Positions 9,221 through 20,681 of a stretch of DNA of 64,000 nt are shown here, piece by piece. A program made the position numbers and the translations under genes. The stretch is from Kluyvera ascorbata ATCC 33433. GTDB lineage: Bacteria > Pseudomonadota > Gammaproteobacteria > Enterobacterales > Enterobacteriaceae. The notes under the pieces are model-generated. The model was given only the letters and a program-made list of their open reading frames with translations. It searched no databases and was not told where the DNA came from. Every line of letters begins with the position of its first letter. Positions within the stretch are counted from its first letter, which is position 1. The DNA lies in the NCBI RefSeq assembly GCF_000735365.1, contig NZ_JMPL01000003.1, positions 1 through 64,000 of the forward strand, in the 5' to 3' direction.

Positions 9221-10477
9221 CTACTCCAGCCCGAGGCTGTTGCGCAGAATATGCAGGCGTTCGTCATCCCCGTCACGGGCGGCCTGCTGAAGAGATTTGG
9301 TTGGCGCGTGGATCAGGCGGTTGGTTAACTTGCGCGCCAGATCCTGCATGATGACCTGCGGATCGCCACCCTGTTCGAGTGCGGCGATCGCTTTAGCGGT
9401 GAGTTCTTCACGCGCCGTTTCAGCCTGGGAGCGATAATCACGGATGATCTCACTGGCGCTTTGCGCGCGTAGCCAGGCCATAAACTCACTGGTTTCCTGC
9501 TCAACGATGGTTTCAGCCTGTACCGCGGCGGCTTTACGCTGCGCGAGGTTATTCTGAATAATGTTTTGCAGGTCGTCCACGCTGTAGAGATAGGCGTTAG
9601 CGAGTTTCCCCACCTCTGGCTCTACATCGCGTGGCACGGCAATATCCACCAGCAGCATCGGCTGGTTGCGACGCGCTTTCAGCGCGCGCTCCACCATCCC
9701 TTTACCGATAATTGGCAGCGGACTGGCGGTAGAACTGATAATGATGTCGGCCTCTTTCAGGCGTTCACCGACGTCGCTCAGCGCGATCACTTCGGCTCCG
9801 ACCTCATCGGCCAGCACCTGCGCGCGTTCGCGGGTACGGTTGGCAATCACCATTTTTTTCACGTGATGTTCGCGCAGATGGCGCGCCACCAGCTCGATGG
9901 TTTCACCCGCACCCACCAACAGTACGGTGACCGACGAGAGCGATTCGAAAATCTGTCGCGCCAGGGTGCAGGCCGCAAACGCCACCGACACCGCGCTGGC
10001 GCCGATATCCGTTTCCGTGCGCACGCGCTTGGCAACAGAGAAGGATTTCTGGAACATGCGTTCCAGCTCACTGACGTGCAGATGCCCGCGGCTGGAATCA
10101 GCAAACGCTTTTTTAACCTGCCCTAAGATTTGCGGCTCACCCAATACCAGCGAGTCCAGCCCGCTGGCAACGCGCATCAAATGGCTGACGGCGTCGTTGT
10201 CCTGGTGCCAATAAAGGCTCTGGCGCAGTTCTTCTTCATTCAGGCCGTGGTAATCGCACAGCCAGCGAATAATCGCTTCATGCTGATTATCCTGCTCTTC
10301 TACGCTGAGGTAGAGTTCGGTGCGGTTACAGGTCGACAGTACCACGCCTCCTTGCACCATTGGCTGAGCCAGCAGGCTCTCCAGCGCCTGGTCAAGCGTA
10401 TCTGGCGAAAACGTCACACGTTCTCGCAGCGCTACCGGGGCTGTTTTATGATTGATGCCAAGAGCTAAAAGGGTCAT
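9221..10477 (-). CDS. hemA: Glutamyl-tRNA reductase
   Basis: A 418-residue enzyme that reduces glutamyl-tRNA to glutamate 1-semialdehyde with NADPH, the first committed step of haem synthesis. The nucleophilic cysteine is Cys50 in [11 protein letters not shown], and the NADPH-binding [13 protein letters not shown] segment follows at ~190. Its length equals E. coli HemA. The N-terminal [12 protein letters not shown] region includes residues known to govern proteolytic control of HemA. It is the first gene of the hemA-prfA-prmC operon and is divergent from lolB across ~200 bp. Confidence 0.97.
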   Translation of the reverse strand: MTLLALGINHKTAPVALRERVTFSPDTLDQALESLLAQPMVQGGVVLSTCNRTELYLSVEEQDNQHEAIIRWLCDYHGLNEEELRQSLYWHQDNDAVSHLMRVASGLDSLVLGEPQILGQVKKAFADSSRGHLHVSELERMFQKSFSVAKRVRTETDIGASAVSVAFAACTLARQIFESLSSVTVLLVGAGETIELVARHLREHHVKKMVIANRTRERAQVLADEVGAEVIALSDVGERLKEADIIISSTASPLPIIGKGMVERALKARRNQPMLLVDIAVPRDVEPEVGKLANAYLYSVDDLQNIIQNNLAQRKAAAVQAETIVEQETSEFMAWLRAQSASEIIRDYRSQAETAREELTAKAIAALEQGGDPQVIMQDLARKLTNRLIHAPTKSLQQAARDGDDERLHILRNSLGLE

Positions 10478-10680
10478 TGTGCGGGAGTAGTACCAGCGTT
10501 GATAAGGTTAGTCTGAGCGCATCATACAGGATGCGCGAGATCAATAAAAGGGACGCCCCCCTTTTGGAGTAATAGGCGGGCTTGGTTAATTTTATGATTT
10601 AAGACAACTTGAGCGTAGACGCTGCCCGCAGGCAACGCTAGCATTAAGCGTTATCACTGCAACGCATTTCAAGGATTGTC

Positions 10681-11298
10681 ATGTCTGATTTCCGCCTGAT
10701 TCGTCTGCTGCCGCTGGCAGCCCTGGTCCTTACCGCCTGTACCACCACTGCGCCAACGGGCCCGGGCAAAAGCCCAACCGCCCCTGAGTGGAAGCAGCAC
10801 CAGCAAGAGGTCCGTCAATTAAGCCAGTATCAGACCCGCGGCGCGTTTGCGTATCTGTCCGACCAGCAAAAGGTTTACGCTCGCTTCTTCTGGCAGCAAA
10901 CCGGCCAGGACAACTATCGTCTGCTATTGACCAACCCGCTTGGCAGCACTGAGCTTGAGCTGATTGGTAAACCGGGTTCCGCACAGCTGACCGATAACAA
11001 AGGCCAGCACTATACCGCCGCCGACGGCGAAGAGATGATTGGTAAGCTCACCGGGATGCCCATTCCGCTCAACAGCCTGCGTCAGTGGATCCTCGGCCTG
11101 CCGGGCGACGCTACCGACTATAAGCTCGATGACCAGTATCGCCTGAGCGAGCTTAACTACACCCAGAACGGGAAAACCTGGAAAGTGGTGTACGGCGGCT
11201 ATGACAGCAAAACCAAACCGGCCCTGCCGTCTAACATGGAACTGACCGAAGGTTCACAGCGCATCAAGCTGAAAATGGATAACTGGATCGTTAAATGA
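10681..11298 (+). CDS. lolB: Outer-membrane lipoprotein receptor LolB
   Basis: A 205-residue lipoprotein. The signal peptide ends in LVLTAC, with the lipidated cysteine at residue 20. LolB takes lipoproteins from the periplasmic carrier LolA and inserts them into the outer membrane. Body signatures [20 protein letters not shown] and [11 protein letters not shown] match E. coli LolB (207 residues). AAGGA lies 8 bases before the ATG. Its stop overlaps the ispE start by 4 bp. Confidence 0.96.
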   Translation: MSDFRLIRLLPLAALVLTACTTTAPTGPGKSPTAPEWKQHQQEVRQLSQYQTRGAFAYLSDQQKVYARFFWQQTGQDNYRLLLTNPLGSTELELIGKPGSAQLTDNKGQHYTAADGEEMIGKLTGMPIPLNSLRQWILGLPGDATDYKLDDQYRLSELNYTQNGKTWKVVYGGYDSKTKPALPSNMELTEGSQRIKLKMDNWIVK

Positions 11299-12146
11299 TG
11301 ACCCGTTGGCCCTCTCCGGCAAAACTGAACTTGTTCTTATACATCACCGGGCAGCGTGCGGACGGTTATCACACGTTGCAGACGCTGTTTCAGTTTCTCG
11401 ACTACGGCGATACGCTGACCATTGTGCCGCGTCAGGATGGTCAGCTGCGGCTGCTCACCCCCGTGGACGGCGTGCCGAACGAAGAGAACCTGATTATTCG
11501 CGCCGCGCGCCTGCTGATGAAAACCGCCGCCGATAGCCAACGTTTGCCTGAAGGCAGCGGCGCGGACATCAGCATTGATAAGCGCCTGCCAATGGGCGGC
11601 GGCCTTGGCGGCGGTTCATCTAACGCCGCTACTGTGCTGGTTGCGCTTAACCATTTATGGCAGTGCGGGCTCTCGGAAGATGAGCTGGCGACCATTGGCC
11701 TGACGCTCGGTGCCGATGTTCCGGTGTTCGTCCGCGGTCATTCGGCCTTCGCTGAAGGGGTTGGTGAGGTGCTAACGCCGGTAGAAGTTGCGGAAAAATG
11801 GTATCTGGTGGCCCACCCCGGCGTCAGCATTCCAACTCCGGTTATCTTCCGCGACCCGGAGCTGCCACGAAACACCCCGGTCAGGTCAATAGAAACGTTA
11901 TTAAATTGTGAATTCGGCAATGATTGCGAGGTTATCGCAAGAAAACGTTTTCGCGAGGTTGATGATGTGCTTTCCTGGCTGTTAGAATACGCGCCGTCGC
12001 GCCTGACTGGAACAGGAGCCTGTGTCTTTGCTGAATTCGACACAGAACTCGCTGCCCGCCAGGTGCTTGAGCAAGCCCCGGAATGGTTGCAAGGCTTTGT
12101 GGCGAAAGGCGTAAACCTTTCACCATTGAAGCAAGCCCTGCTCTGA
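11295..12146 (+). CDS. ispE: 4-diphosphocytidyl-2-C-methyl-D-erythritol kinase
   Basis: A 283-residue GHMP-family kinase of the methylerythritol phosphate isoprenoid pathway; it phosphorylates the 2-hydroxyl of CDP-ME using ATP. The N-terminal [13 protein letters not shown] and the ATP-binding glycine-rich [15 protein letters not shown] (~residues 97-111) are intact. ATG 11295 overlaps the lolB stop, and a second ATG follows directly at 11298. Translational coupling to lolB is likely. Confidence 0.96.
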   Translation: MMTRWPSPAKLNLFLYITGQRADGYHTLQTLFQFLDYGDTLTIVPRQDGQLRLLTPVDGVPNEENLIIRAARLLMKTAADSQRLPEGSGADISIDKRLPMGGGLGGGSSNAATVLVALNHLWQCGLSEDELATIGLTLGADVPVFVRGHSAFAEGVGEVLTPVEVAEKWYLVAHPGVSIPTPVIFRDPELPRNTPVRSIETLLNCEFGNDCEVIARKRFREVDDVLSWLLEYAPSRLTGTGACVFAEFDTELAARQVLEQAPEWLQGFVAKGVNLSPLKQALL

Positions 12147-12154
12147 TTCATTCG

Positions 12155-12181
12155 TTTTTCGTCAGTCATGCTGACGAAAAA
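12155..12181. terminator. Bidirectional terminator after ispE
   Basis: TTTTTCGTCAG-tcatg-CTGACGAAAAA, a perfect 11-bp stem whose arms are themselves T- and A-rich. It lies between ispE and the prs leader. Confidence 0.7.
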
Positions 12182-12226
12182 AGAATAGTGATGAGTAACC
12201 AAGCCGGGCAAACTGAGCTCTGGTGA

Positions 12227-13300
<1,074 letters not shown>

Positions 13301-13312
13301 TCGAATCTGGTT

Positions 13313-13339
13313 AAAAAACCCGCTGCGGCGGGTTTTTTT
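13313..13339. terminator. prs terminator
   Basis: AAAAAACCCGC-tgc-GGCGGGTTTTTTT, a classic intrinsic terminator just after the prs stop. Confidence 0.85.
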
Positions 13340-13424
13340 GTTTATGTATTTAATTTGTATGATTTATGCCAACTTCAACTATCATTCATATGGTAGATGA
13401 TGCGCTCATGGATGAAACACGACT

Positions 13425-15107
13425 GTGAATAAATTACTCTCCCCTCACGTTATGCCTTTCCGCGCGCTGATTGATGCCTGCTGGAAAGAGAAATACACCT
13501 CCGCACGATTTATGCGCGATCTGATTGCCGGTATCACCGTCGGGATTATCGCCATTCCGCTGGCGATGGCGCTGGCGATCGGCAGCGGCGTGGCACCGCA
13601 GTACGGCCTGTACACCTCTGCCGTCGCGGGGATTGTTATCGCCCTGACCGGCGGCTCGCGCTTTAGCGTCTCCGGGCCGACCGCGGCCTTCGTGGTTATT
13701 CTCTACCCCGTTTCGCAGCAGTTTGGCCTGGCGGGCCTGCTGGTCGCGACCCTGATGTCCGGTATATTCCTGATCCTCTTTGGCCTGGCCCGCTTTGGCC
13801 GCCTGATTGAGTATATTCCGCTGTCGGTGACGCTGGGCTTCACCTCGGGGATTGGTATCACCATCGGGACCATGCAGATTAAGGACTTCCTCGGCCTGCA
13901 GATGACGCACGTTCCGGAACACTATTTACAGAAGGTGGGCGCGCTGGTGATGGCGCTGCCGACCATCAACGTCGGCGATGCGGCTATTGGCATCGTCACC
14001 CTCGGCACGCTGATCCTCTGGCCGCGCCTCGGCCTGCGTTTGCCGGGCCACCTACCTGCGCTGATTGCGGGCTGCGTGGTGATGCTGATTGTGAACCTGC
14101 TCGGTGGTCACGTCGCCACCATCGGCTCCCAGTTCCACTACATCCTGGCTGACGGCTCTCAGGGCAACGGTATCCCGCAGCTGCTACCGCAGTTTGTGCT
14201 GCCATGGGACATGCCGGGGTCAACCTTCACCTTAAGCTGGGCTTCTATTCACGCCCTGTTGCCAGCGGCGTTTTCCATGGCGATGCTGGGGGCGATTGAA
14301 TCTCTGCTGTGCGCGGTGGTGCTCGACGGTATGACCGGCACTAAACATAAAGCGAACAGCGAGCTGGTCGGCCAAGGTCTCGGTAACATCGTCGCGCCGT
14401 TCTTTGGCGGCATTACCGCCACCGCGGCAATTGCCCGTTCGGCGGCAAACGTTCGTGCCGGTGCTACCTCACCGGTTTCGGCGGTGATCCACGCGATTCT
14501 GGTGATTATGGCATTGCTGATTCTGGCCCCGGTGCTTTCCTGGCTGCCGCTTTCTGCCATGGCGGCCCTGCTGCTGATGGTGGCATGGAACATGAGCGAG
14601 GCGCACAAGGTGGTGTACCTGCTGCGCAAAGCGCCGAAAGACGACATCATCGTGATGCTTATCTGCATGTCGCTGACCGTGCTGTTTGATATGGTTATCG
14701 CCATCAGCGTCGGTATCGTGCTGGCTTCGCTGTTGTTTATGCGCCGTATTGCGCGCATGACTCGTCTTTCCGCCGTGAACGTGACCGTGCCGGACGATGT
14801 GCTGGTGCTGCGCGTGATTGGCCCGCTGTTCTTTGCCGCCGCCGAAGGTCTGTTCAGCGATCTTGAAACACGTATTGAGGGCAAACGTATCGTGGTGCTG
14901 AAGTGGGATGCCGTACCGGTGCTGGACGCCGGTGGTCTGGATGCCTTCCAGCGTTTCGTGAAAAAACTGCCTGAAGGCTGCGAGCTGCGCGTCTCCAACC
15001 TGGAGTTCCAGCCGCTGCGCACCATGGCTCGCGCGGGTATTCAGCCAATCCCAGGACGCCTGACCTTCTTCCCAAACAAAGATGCCGCATTAGCAGACAT
15101 CCTCTAA
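13425..15107 (+). CDS. dauA: C4-dicarboxylate (succinate) transporter DauA, SLC26/SulP family
   Basis: A 560-residue inner-membrane protein with about 12-14 hydrophobic segments (residues ~30-430) and a C-terminal cytoplasmic STAS domain (about 440-555, with [22 protein letters not shown]). It matches E. coli DauA (YchM) along the whole length. In E. coli it takes up succinate aerobically at acidic pH, and its STAS domain binds acyl carrier protein. GTG 13425 is the start by alignment with the E. coli N-terminus ([17 protein letters not shown]). Confidence 0.94.
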   Translation: MNKLLSPHVMPFRALIDACWKEKYTSARFMRDLIAGITVGIIAIPLAMALAIGSGVAPQYGLYTSAVAGIVIALTGGSRFSVSGPTAAFVVILYPVSQQFGLAGLLVATLMSGIFLILFGLARFGRLIEYIPLSVTLGFTSGIGITIGTMQIKDFLGLQMTHVPEHYLQKVGALVMALPTINVGDAAIGIVTLGTLILWPRLGLRLPGHLPALIAGCVVMLIVNLLGGHVATIGSQFHYILADGSQGNGIPQLLPQFVLPWDMPGSTFTLSWASIHALLPAAFSMAMLGAIESLLCAVVLDGMTGTKHKANSELVGQGLGNIVAPFFGGITATAAIARSAANVRAGATSPVSAVIHAILVIMALLILAPVLSWLPLSAMAALLLMVAWNMSEAHKVVYLLRKAPKDDIIVMLICMSLTVLFDMVIAISVGIVLASLLFMRRIARMTRLSAVNVTVPDDVLVLRVIGPLFFAAAEGLFSDLETRIEGKRIVVLKWDAVPVLDAGGLDAFQRFVKKLPEGCELRVSNLEFQPLRTMARAGIQPIPGRLTFFPNKDAALADIL

Positions 15108-15109
15108 CC

Positions 15110-15143
15110 GTAGCCCGGTCAAGCGAAACGCCGCCGGGCGGCA
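15110..15143. repeat. REP-like element
   Basis: GTAGCCCGGTCAAGCGAAACGCCGCCGGGCGGC, a REP-type inverted repeat right after dauA. Confidence 0.6.
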
Positions 15144-15151
15144 TAACAGGC

Positions 15152-15183
15152 AAAAAAAATGGCTCCCTCGGGAGCCATTTTTA
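15152..15183. terminator. Bidirectional terminator between dauA and ddc
   Basis: A-run, TGGCTCCC-tc-GGGAGCCA, T-run; serves the two convergent genes. Confidence 0.8.
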
Positions 15184-15198
15184 TCGCAACAAGATTGC

Positions 15199-16662
15199 TT
15201 ATGCTTTCAACAGTTGCTCAGCGGTGTCTTTCACGCTCGCCAGCAGAACTTTAACGTCCTCCAGGCATACCGTTGGGTTCAGCAGCGTCAGCTTGAGGCA
15301 GGTTACGCCATCAGCTTCGGTCACACCCACGTTCGCGCTACCGGAAGCCAGCAGTACGTCACCAATACGTTGGTTCAGCAGAGCCACAAACGCGCTGTCG
15401 TTGTTTTCCGGACGGAAACGGAACAGAACGCTTGCCAGCTGAGGCTGCATGACCAGCTCCAGGTGCGGCTCGGACGCAACAAATTCAGCAACCTGCTGCG
15501 CCAGCGTTACGCCGTTATCAATGATTTCGGCATACTGCTTTTTGCCCAGCGCTTCGAGGCCCATCCACAGCTTCAGCGCATCGAAACGACGCGTGGTCTG
15601 CAGAGACTTGGATACCAGGTTCGGCACGCCGTGCTCTTCGTCGAAATCAGAGTTCAGGTACGCAGCCTGATAACGCATCAGTTCATAATGACGCGCATCT
15701 TTCAGCAGGAACGCCCCACAGCTAATGGTCTGGAAGAACTGCTTATGGAAGTCCAGGGTGACGGAGTCAGCCTGCTCAAGTCCATTGAGGAAATGACGAT
15801 ACTTCTCAGACAGCAGTAATGCCCCGCCCCATGCGGCATCCACGTGAACCCAGATCTGCTCTGCCGCTGCCAGCGCGGTAATTTCCGTTAACGGGTCGAT
15901 TGCACCCGCATCGGTAGTACCAGCCGTCGCAACAATCGCCATCACCTGTTCGCCGTTGGCTTTCGCCTGCGCCAACTTCTCTTTCAGGTCATTGATGTCC
16001 ATGCGAGAGAAAGCATCAGTTTTCACCAGCGTGACGGACTGATAGCCATGACCCATCAGCGCCATGTTTTTCTGCACGGAGAAGTGCGCGTTCTCAGAAC
16101 AGAACACTTTCATCTTGCGCAGGTCGCCGGTAATACCGTCTTGCTGTACAGAGTGCCCCTGACGCGCATAGAACGCATCACGCGCCAGCATCAGGCCCAT
16201 CAGATTGCTCTGGGTGCCGCCGCTGGTGAACACGCCTGCATCGCCTGCCGGGAAGCCAACCTGTTCACGCAGCCATTCGATCAGTTTGATCTCAATAATG
16301 GTCGCGGACGGGCTCTGGTCCCAGGAGTCCATGCTCTGGTTAGTGGCGTTGATCAGTACTTCCGCCGCCTGGCTAATGACCAGGCTTGGGCAGTGCAGGT
16401 GCGCCACGCACTGCGCATGGTGAACGGACAGACTGTCTTTCAGAAAGTATTCAACCGCACGCTCAATAGCGGCCTGGTTACCCAGGCCTTGAGACGTAAA
16501 GTTCAGGTTGATACGTTCACGCAGCTGTTCAACGGTTTTACCCTGATACATCTCAGGCTGTTTTAACCATTCAACGACCGCTTTAGTACTCTGCTCGATA
16601 GCGTCCTGATAGGCAGCAATACTCTGCGCCGAGCCGGACAGAATCGGGTTTACGTCAGACAT
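15199..16662 (-). CDS. ddc: L-2,4-diaminobutyrate decarboxylase
   Basis: A 487-residue pyridoxal-phosphate group II decarboxylase. The PLP lysine is ~Lys307 in LDFHKQFF, the cofactor-binding HVDAAWGGALL segment is at 273-283, and the substrate/PLP segment TSGGTQSNLMGLMLARD lies at 146-162. The family also includes glutamate and aromatic amino-acid decarboxylases. Length, sequence type and the adjacent dat gene point to L-2,4-diaminobutyrate decarboxylase, which yields 1,3-diaminopropane, as known from Enterobacter and Acinetobacter. It starts 15 bp after dat and is surely co-transcribed. E. coli K-12 has no such pair at this place. Confidence 0.93.
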   Translation of the reverse strand: MSDVNPILSGSAQSIAAYQDAIEQSTKAVVEWLKQPEMYQGKTVEQLRERINLNFTSQGLGNQAAIERAVEYFLKDSLSVHHAQCVAHLHCPSLVISQAAEVLINATNQSMDSWDQSPSATIIEIKLIEWLREQVGFPAGDAGVFTSGGTQSNLMGLMLARDAFYARQGHSVQQDGITGDLRKMKVFCSENAHFSVQKNMALMGHGYQSVTLVKTDAFSRMDINDLKEKLAQAKANGEQVMAIVATAGTTDAGAIDPLTEITALAAAEQIWVHVDAAWGGALLLSEKYRHFLNGLEQADSVTLDFHKQFFQTISCGAFLLKDARHYELMRYQAAYLNSDFDEEHGVPNLVSKSLQTTRRFDALKLWMGLEALGKKQYAEIIDNGVTLAQQVAEFVASEPHLELVMQPQLASVLFRFRPENNDSAFVALLNQRIGDVLLASGSANVGVTEADGVTCLKLTLLNPTVCLEDVKVLLASVKDTAEQLLKA

Positions 16663-16677
16663 TCGATCCTACTCCGT

Positions 16678-18060
16678 TTAAACCGGCTTCACGCCAGCGG
16701 CATTCAGGGCGTTCTCAAATTTATCGAGGAAGATTTCCAGCTCATCGTTCGTGATCAGCAGGGATGGCAGCAGGCGCAGTACGCAACCGTTACGACCACC
16801 GCGTTCCAGGATCAGACCCGCCTGGAAGCATTTCTTCTGCAGCAACGCAGACAGCTCGCCATCAGCCGGGAAGCAGCCCATGTGATCCGGTGCTTCGTTA
16901 GGCTTAACGATTTCAAGACCGATCATCAGACCCAGACCGCGAACGTGACCGATAACCGGGTAACGTTTCTGCAGCTCTGCCAGTTTGCCTTTCAGCCACT
17001 CGCCCTGGGCGGCAACTTTATCGGCAATCTTGTCATCTTTAAGGATCTTCAGCGTGGTCAGGCCGGTCGCCATTGCCAGCTGGTTGCCGCGGAAGGTACC
17101 GGTGTGGTGGCCTGGTGCCCATGCGTCAAACTGCTTTTTAATACCCAGAACAGCCAGTGGCAGACCGCCGCCAACCGCTTTGGACATCACGATGATGTCT
17201 GGCTCGATACCAGCGTGTTCGAAGGCGAACAGCTTACCGGTACGCGCGAAGCCAGCCTGAACCTCGTCGAGGATCAGCATGATGCCGTGTTCCTGAGTCA
17301 CTTTACGGATGCGTTGCAGCCACTCGACCGGAGCCGGGTTCACGCCGCCTTCACCCTGAACGGCTTCCAGAATCACCGCCGCAGGTTTACGTACGCCGCT
17401 TTCAACGTCGTTGATCAGGTTTTCGAAGTAGTAGGTCAGCGCTTTCACGCCCGCTTCGCCACCGATACCCAGCGGGCAGCGGTACTCGTGCGGATATGGC
17501 ATGAACTGCACTTCCGGCATCATGTTGCTGACGGCTTCTTTCGGTGACAGGTTACCGGTCACGGACAGCGCGCCGTGAGTCATACCGTGGTAACCGCCGG
17601 AGAAGCTGATTACGCCAGAACGACCGGTCGCTTTTTTCGCCAGTTTGATAGCCGCTTCTACAGCATCCGCGCCGGATGGGCCGGTAAACTGCAGGCAATA
17701 TTCTTTACCCTCACCCGGTAACAGGGAGAGTAAATAAGATGAAAATTCATCTTTTAATGGGGTCGTGAGATCAAGCGTATGTAACGGTAAGCCACTCGTG
17801 ATGACACTTTGAATGCTTTGAAGTACATCAGGATGATTATGACCAAGTGCCAGGGTGCCGGCACCCGCCAGACAGTCAAGGTATTGATTATTTTCAACGT
17901 CAGTGATCCATACGCCCTGTGCCTTCGCAATCGCTAATGGCAGCTTACGTGGATAGCTTCTGACGTTAGATTCAAACTCAGCTTGTCTTGCTAAAAAGGT
18001 ATCATTGCTCTGTGGTAATGAATTAGCACGTAAAGTATCAATACGGACTTTATCCGTCAT
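16678..18060 (-). CDS. dat: Diaminobutyrate-2-oxoglutarate aminotransferase
   Basis: A class III pyridoxal-phosphate aminotransferase of 460 residues. The PLP lysine is in [15 protein letters not shown] (~Lys294), with [12 protein letters not shown] (~265-276) and the [11 protein letters not shown] phosphate-binding turn (~127-137). It interconverts aspartate semialdehyde plus glutamate with 2,4-diaminobutyrate plus 2-oxoglutarate. I choose ATG 18060, because AGGAG is 7 bases away; the ATG at 18063 is only 4 bases from it. It is the first gene of the dat-ddc operon, and 614 bp of non-coding DNA lie between it and a divergent aspartokinase gene. Confidence 0.93.
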   Translation of the reverse strand: MTDKVRIDTLRANSLPQSNDTFLARQAEFESNVRSYPRKLPLAIAKAQGVWITDVENNQYLDCLAGAGTLALGHNHPDVLQSIQSVITSGLPLHTLDLTTPLKDEFSSYLLSLLPGEGKEYCLQFTGPSGADAVEAAIKLAKKATGRSGVISFSGGYHGMTHGALSVTGNLSPKEAVSNMMPEVQFMPYPHEYRCPLGIGGEAGVKALTYYFENLINDVESGVRKPAAVILEAVQGEGGVNPAPVEWLQRIRKVTQEHGIMLILDEVQAGFARTGKLFAFEHAGIEPDIIVMSKAVGGGLPLAVLGIKKQFDAWAPGHHTGTFRGNQLAMATGLTTLKILKDDKIADKVAAQGEWLKGKLAELQKRYPVIGHVRGLGLMIGLEIVKPNEAPDHMGCFPADGELSALLQKKCFQAGLILERGGRNGCVLRLLPSLLITNDELEIFLDKFENALNAAGVKPV

Positions 18061-18674
18061 CATATCACTCCTACAACCAGGTGTAGATTAACGCCTGATT
18101 GAATAAATGGTTATAAGGATTACCTGTAAAAAATCGCGGCTAATATATGTTGTTTTAGCGAAGGACTCAATCATTTATTTTTCGCGGTTTTCAGTCGTCA
18201 TTTTTCACTTTAAAATCAATGAATAACATTACAAAACCCACAACACCCTGGTACCAAATTGTTACCATTTATTTTTAAAAGCTTCAGATAAATACAAAGC
18301 TGATGATGTAATGATAGCCACCCAATTGTTAAGGATTTATTATTTTTTTACGTGTTTTTACCGTTAATAGGCTTGAGGATTTCGAATAAAACGGGATTTT
18401 TCATTTATTTACTGAGATATAAATAAAAAAGTCGATCCATAGAGATAAATCACTTACTATGGCGCGCTTATTTACCCCCCAGTAAATATAGACTAATGCG
18501 CAGCACCCGGTAGCGTGTGACGGGCAGAACACGTTATCGACAACAGGATTACTCCTGGGTTGTCATCCAGAAATGTTCGCGGGCGGACATTTCGTAAGGA
18601 GAAGGAATCTTCCCTTATGCCGAGAATGAAAATTTTCTAGCCATCACCATATGGCGCCCTGATATGAGAGTGTT
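18061..18674. other. dat / aspartokinase divergent region with decayed lysC-type leader
   Basis: 614 bp without a gene. The part near dat (18100-18460) is AT-rich and should hold promoters. The part before the aspartokinase gene (about 18461-18674) has ordered hairpins: TATTTAC/GTAAATA (18469-18488), GACAAC...GTTGTC (18539-18564), AAATGT...ACATTT (18571-18592) and an AAGG/CTTCCCTT stem near 18597-18617. CTCCTGGGTTGTCA (18553-18566) and the following hairpin recall the 3' end of the E. coli lysC lysine riboswitch, but the segment that would form the aptamer core is much shorter and lacks the usual junction sequences. I therefore read it as a relic or a derived regulatory leader. Confidence 0.5.
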
Positions 18675-20036
18675 ATGACCCGCATTTACCCACAATTCAT
18701 CGTTGCCAAATTTGGCGGCACCAGCGTTGCTGATTTTGATGCGATGAACCGCAGTGCCAGCATTGTGCTTGCCAATCCAAATGTTCGTTTAGTCGTACTG
18801 TCTGCTTCCGCAGGTGTCACCAACTTACTGGTTGAGCTTTCTGAAGGTCTGGAAAGTCATCAGCAATTGGACAAACTGGATACCCTACGGACGATTCAGT
18901 ACAACATTATTTCCCGTCTGAAGCAGCCGACCGTTATCAGCAAAGAGATCGATAATCTCCTCGACAATATTAGCCGCCTGGCACAAACGGCGACGGTTTC
19001 TCCGTCGGCAGCGCTGAGCGATGAGCTGGTGAGTCATGGTGAATTGATGTCCAGTCTGCTGTTTACGGAAGTCATGCGTGAGCGCGGCGTAGAAAGCAGT
19101 TGGTTCGACGCGCGTAGCGTGATTCGCACCGACTCCACTCACGGCTGTGCTGAACCTCAGGTTAGCGCCGTGGCTGAACTTGCTGAAACGCACCTGCGCC
19201 CGCGCATCGAACAAGAAATAATGATTACCCAGGGTTTCATTGGCCGTGATGCTAACGGTCGCACCACCACGCTTGGCCGTGGCGGCAGCGACTATACGGC
19301 TTCTTTGCTGGGTGAAGCGCTGCACGCAGGCCGCGTTGATATCTGGACCGATGTCGCCGGTATCTACACCACCGATCCTCGTATCGCGCCAAACGCAAAA
19401 CGCATCGACAGTATTTCGTTCTCTGAAGCGAGTGACATGGCAGGCTACGGCGCGAAAGTGCTGCACCCGGCTACGCTGCTGCCAGCGATGCGTAAGAACA
19501 TACCGGTGTTTGTGGGTTCCAGTAAAGATACGGCCGCTGGCGGTACGCTGGTTTGCTGCACTACCGACAACCCACCGCGCTATCGTGCAGTGGCGGTACG
19601 CCGCAAGCAAACGCTGCTGCGCCTGCATCGCCTGGACGAGCAGCCGTCTAACCGTTTCTTAGCACAGATTTTCACGCTGCTGGCTGAGCACAACGTCGCA
19701 ACGGATCTGGTGACCACATCAGAATCGACCATTGCGCTGGCGCTGGACTCTTCGAACGCCACCTCCGGCGAAGACCATACGCTGACCACGGCCTTGTTTA
19801 CCGCCCTCGCCTCCCACTGTCGTGTTGAAGTGGAAACCGGGCTGGCGTTGGTGACACTGGTGGGAAATCAGCTGACGAAAGAGCTGGGCGTGTGCAACGA
19901 TGTTTTCTCTCGTCTGGAAGAGCATGCGGTGCGGATGATTTGCCACGGCGCATCTCATAACAACCTTTGCTTCCTGCTGCCCGGCGATGCGGCCGACAGC
20001 GCGGTCAAAGCGTTGCATCACCGACTGTTCGAATAA
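18675..20036 (+). CDS. LysC-type aspartokinase (paralogue linked to dat-ddc)
   Basis: A 453-residue monofunctional aspartokinase that makes aspartyl phosphate. The N-terminal kinase domain has VAKFGGTSVADFDAMNR (10-26) and TQGFIGRDANGRTTTLGRGGSDYTA (~185-209). Two C-terminal ACT domains follow (~315-450, ending RMICHGASHNNLCFLLPG). It aligns over its full length with E. coli LysC (449 residues) but is clearly diverged. It sits back to back with dat-ddc, whose substrate, aspartate semialdehyde, is two steps downstream of this enzyme. I infer that it feeds diaminopropane synthesis. Whether it is inhibited by lysine cannot be read from sequence; the ordinary lysC is expected elsewhere. Confidence 0.88.
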   Translation: MTRIYPQFIVAKFGGTSVADFDAMNRSASIVLANPNVRLVVLSASAGVTNLLVELSEGLESHQQLDKLDTLRTIQYNIISRLKQPTVISKEIDNLLDNISRLAQTATVSPSAALSDELVSHGELMSSLLFTEVMRERGVESSWFDARSVIRTDSTHGCAEPQVSAVAELAETHLRPRIEQEIMITQGFIGRDANGRTTTLGRGGSDYTASLLGEALHAGRVDIWTDVAGIYTTDPRIAPNAKRIDSISFSEASDMAGYGAKVLHPATLLPAMRKNIPVFVGSSKDTAAGGTLVCCTTDNPPRYRAVAVRRKQTLLRLHRLDEQPSNRFLAQIFTLLAEHNVATDLVTTSESTIALALDSSNATSGEDHTLTTALFTALASHCRVEVETGLALVTLVGNQLTKELGVCNDVFSRLEEHAVRMICHGASHNNLCFLLPGDAADSAVKALHHRLFE

Positions 20037-20057
20037 CGTCGACAGTCCTGAAAGCAC

Positions 20058-20117
20058 AAAGTCCCGGCCATTGACCAGGACTTTGAAAGCTTTATTCATG
20101 GCTCCTGCGGGAGCCAT
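20058..20117. terminator. Hairpins after the aspartokinase gene
   Basis: Two stems in a row: AAAGTCC...GGACTTT (20058-20084) and ATGGCTCC-tgc-GGAGCCAT (20098-20117), between convergent aspartokinase and ychH. The second is followed by a short T-rich stretch and precedes the ychH stop closely. Confidence 0.55.
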
Positions 20118-20126
20118 TATTGTATT

Positions 20127-20402
20127 TTAGCTGTGGCGATGAGAGTTGCGGCGGCAGCGTTTATCATAGTGACGCACCCACCAATATCTATCACTCACCT
20201 GCTCGTGCCCACCGACACGCGCCCCAGCCAGCCAAAGCACCGCACCCACGAAGATGCTTAGAATCGCACCATGCGCAAAAAACTGCGGTAGGTTAAGTTG
20301 TGGCATCTGGTTTAAAATAGAGTAACCAACGCCGCCGATCATAACGACCAGACCTAACCCCATGAGCACATTACCGAGTAACGAAGCGTTTTTGCGTTTC
20401 AT
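20127..20402 (-). CDS. ychH: Small inner membrane protein YchH
   Basis: A 91-residue protein with two membrane helices (~residues 10-30 and 42-62) and a basic, tryptophan-rich C-terminal tail (RYWWVRHYDKRCRR). It matches E. coli YchH, a stress-induced protein of unclear function. ATG 20402 follows GGAGGTGAC at good spacing, and MKRKNASLLGNVLMGLG is the conserved start. Longer in-frame upstream codons are not conserved. It is divergent from pth, as in E. coli. Confidence 0.93.
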   Translation of the reverse strand: MKRKNASLLGNVLMGLGLVVMIGGVGYSILNQMPQLNLPQFFAHGAILSIFVGAVLWLAGARVGGHEQVSDRYWWVRHYDKRCRRNSHRHS

Positions 20403-20681
20403 AATGTCACCTCCGTAGATTGGCTTTGGGTTTAGGGATATATCCCTATTCCTAGTGTGTAAAGTATAGACAACACCGCTGTGGATAAGTGCGCTGGCGA
20501 TCACAAATAAGAACATCTCATCAACAAATCTTTACATTTAAGTGACTGAAATACTTTTCAATCAATATTATTCCGGTAATGAATTATTCAAGTTTTGCCG
20601 CTCAGGGCGCTTATTTTTGTCAAGCGCGCCCTCTCGACGTAAACTAGCCGCCGGAAAGATTGCCCACTCAGGAATAACAAC

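Noticed and set aside
14249-15025. 258-codon frame antisense to dauA
   Set aside because: Ser/Thr-rich shadow frame typical of antisense to a membrane-protein gene.
18461-18674. Full lysine riboswitch before the aspartokinase gene
   Set aside because: The 5' part is too short and lacks the expected junction elements; listed instead as a decayed or derived leader.
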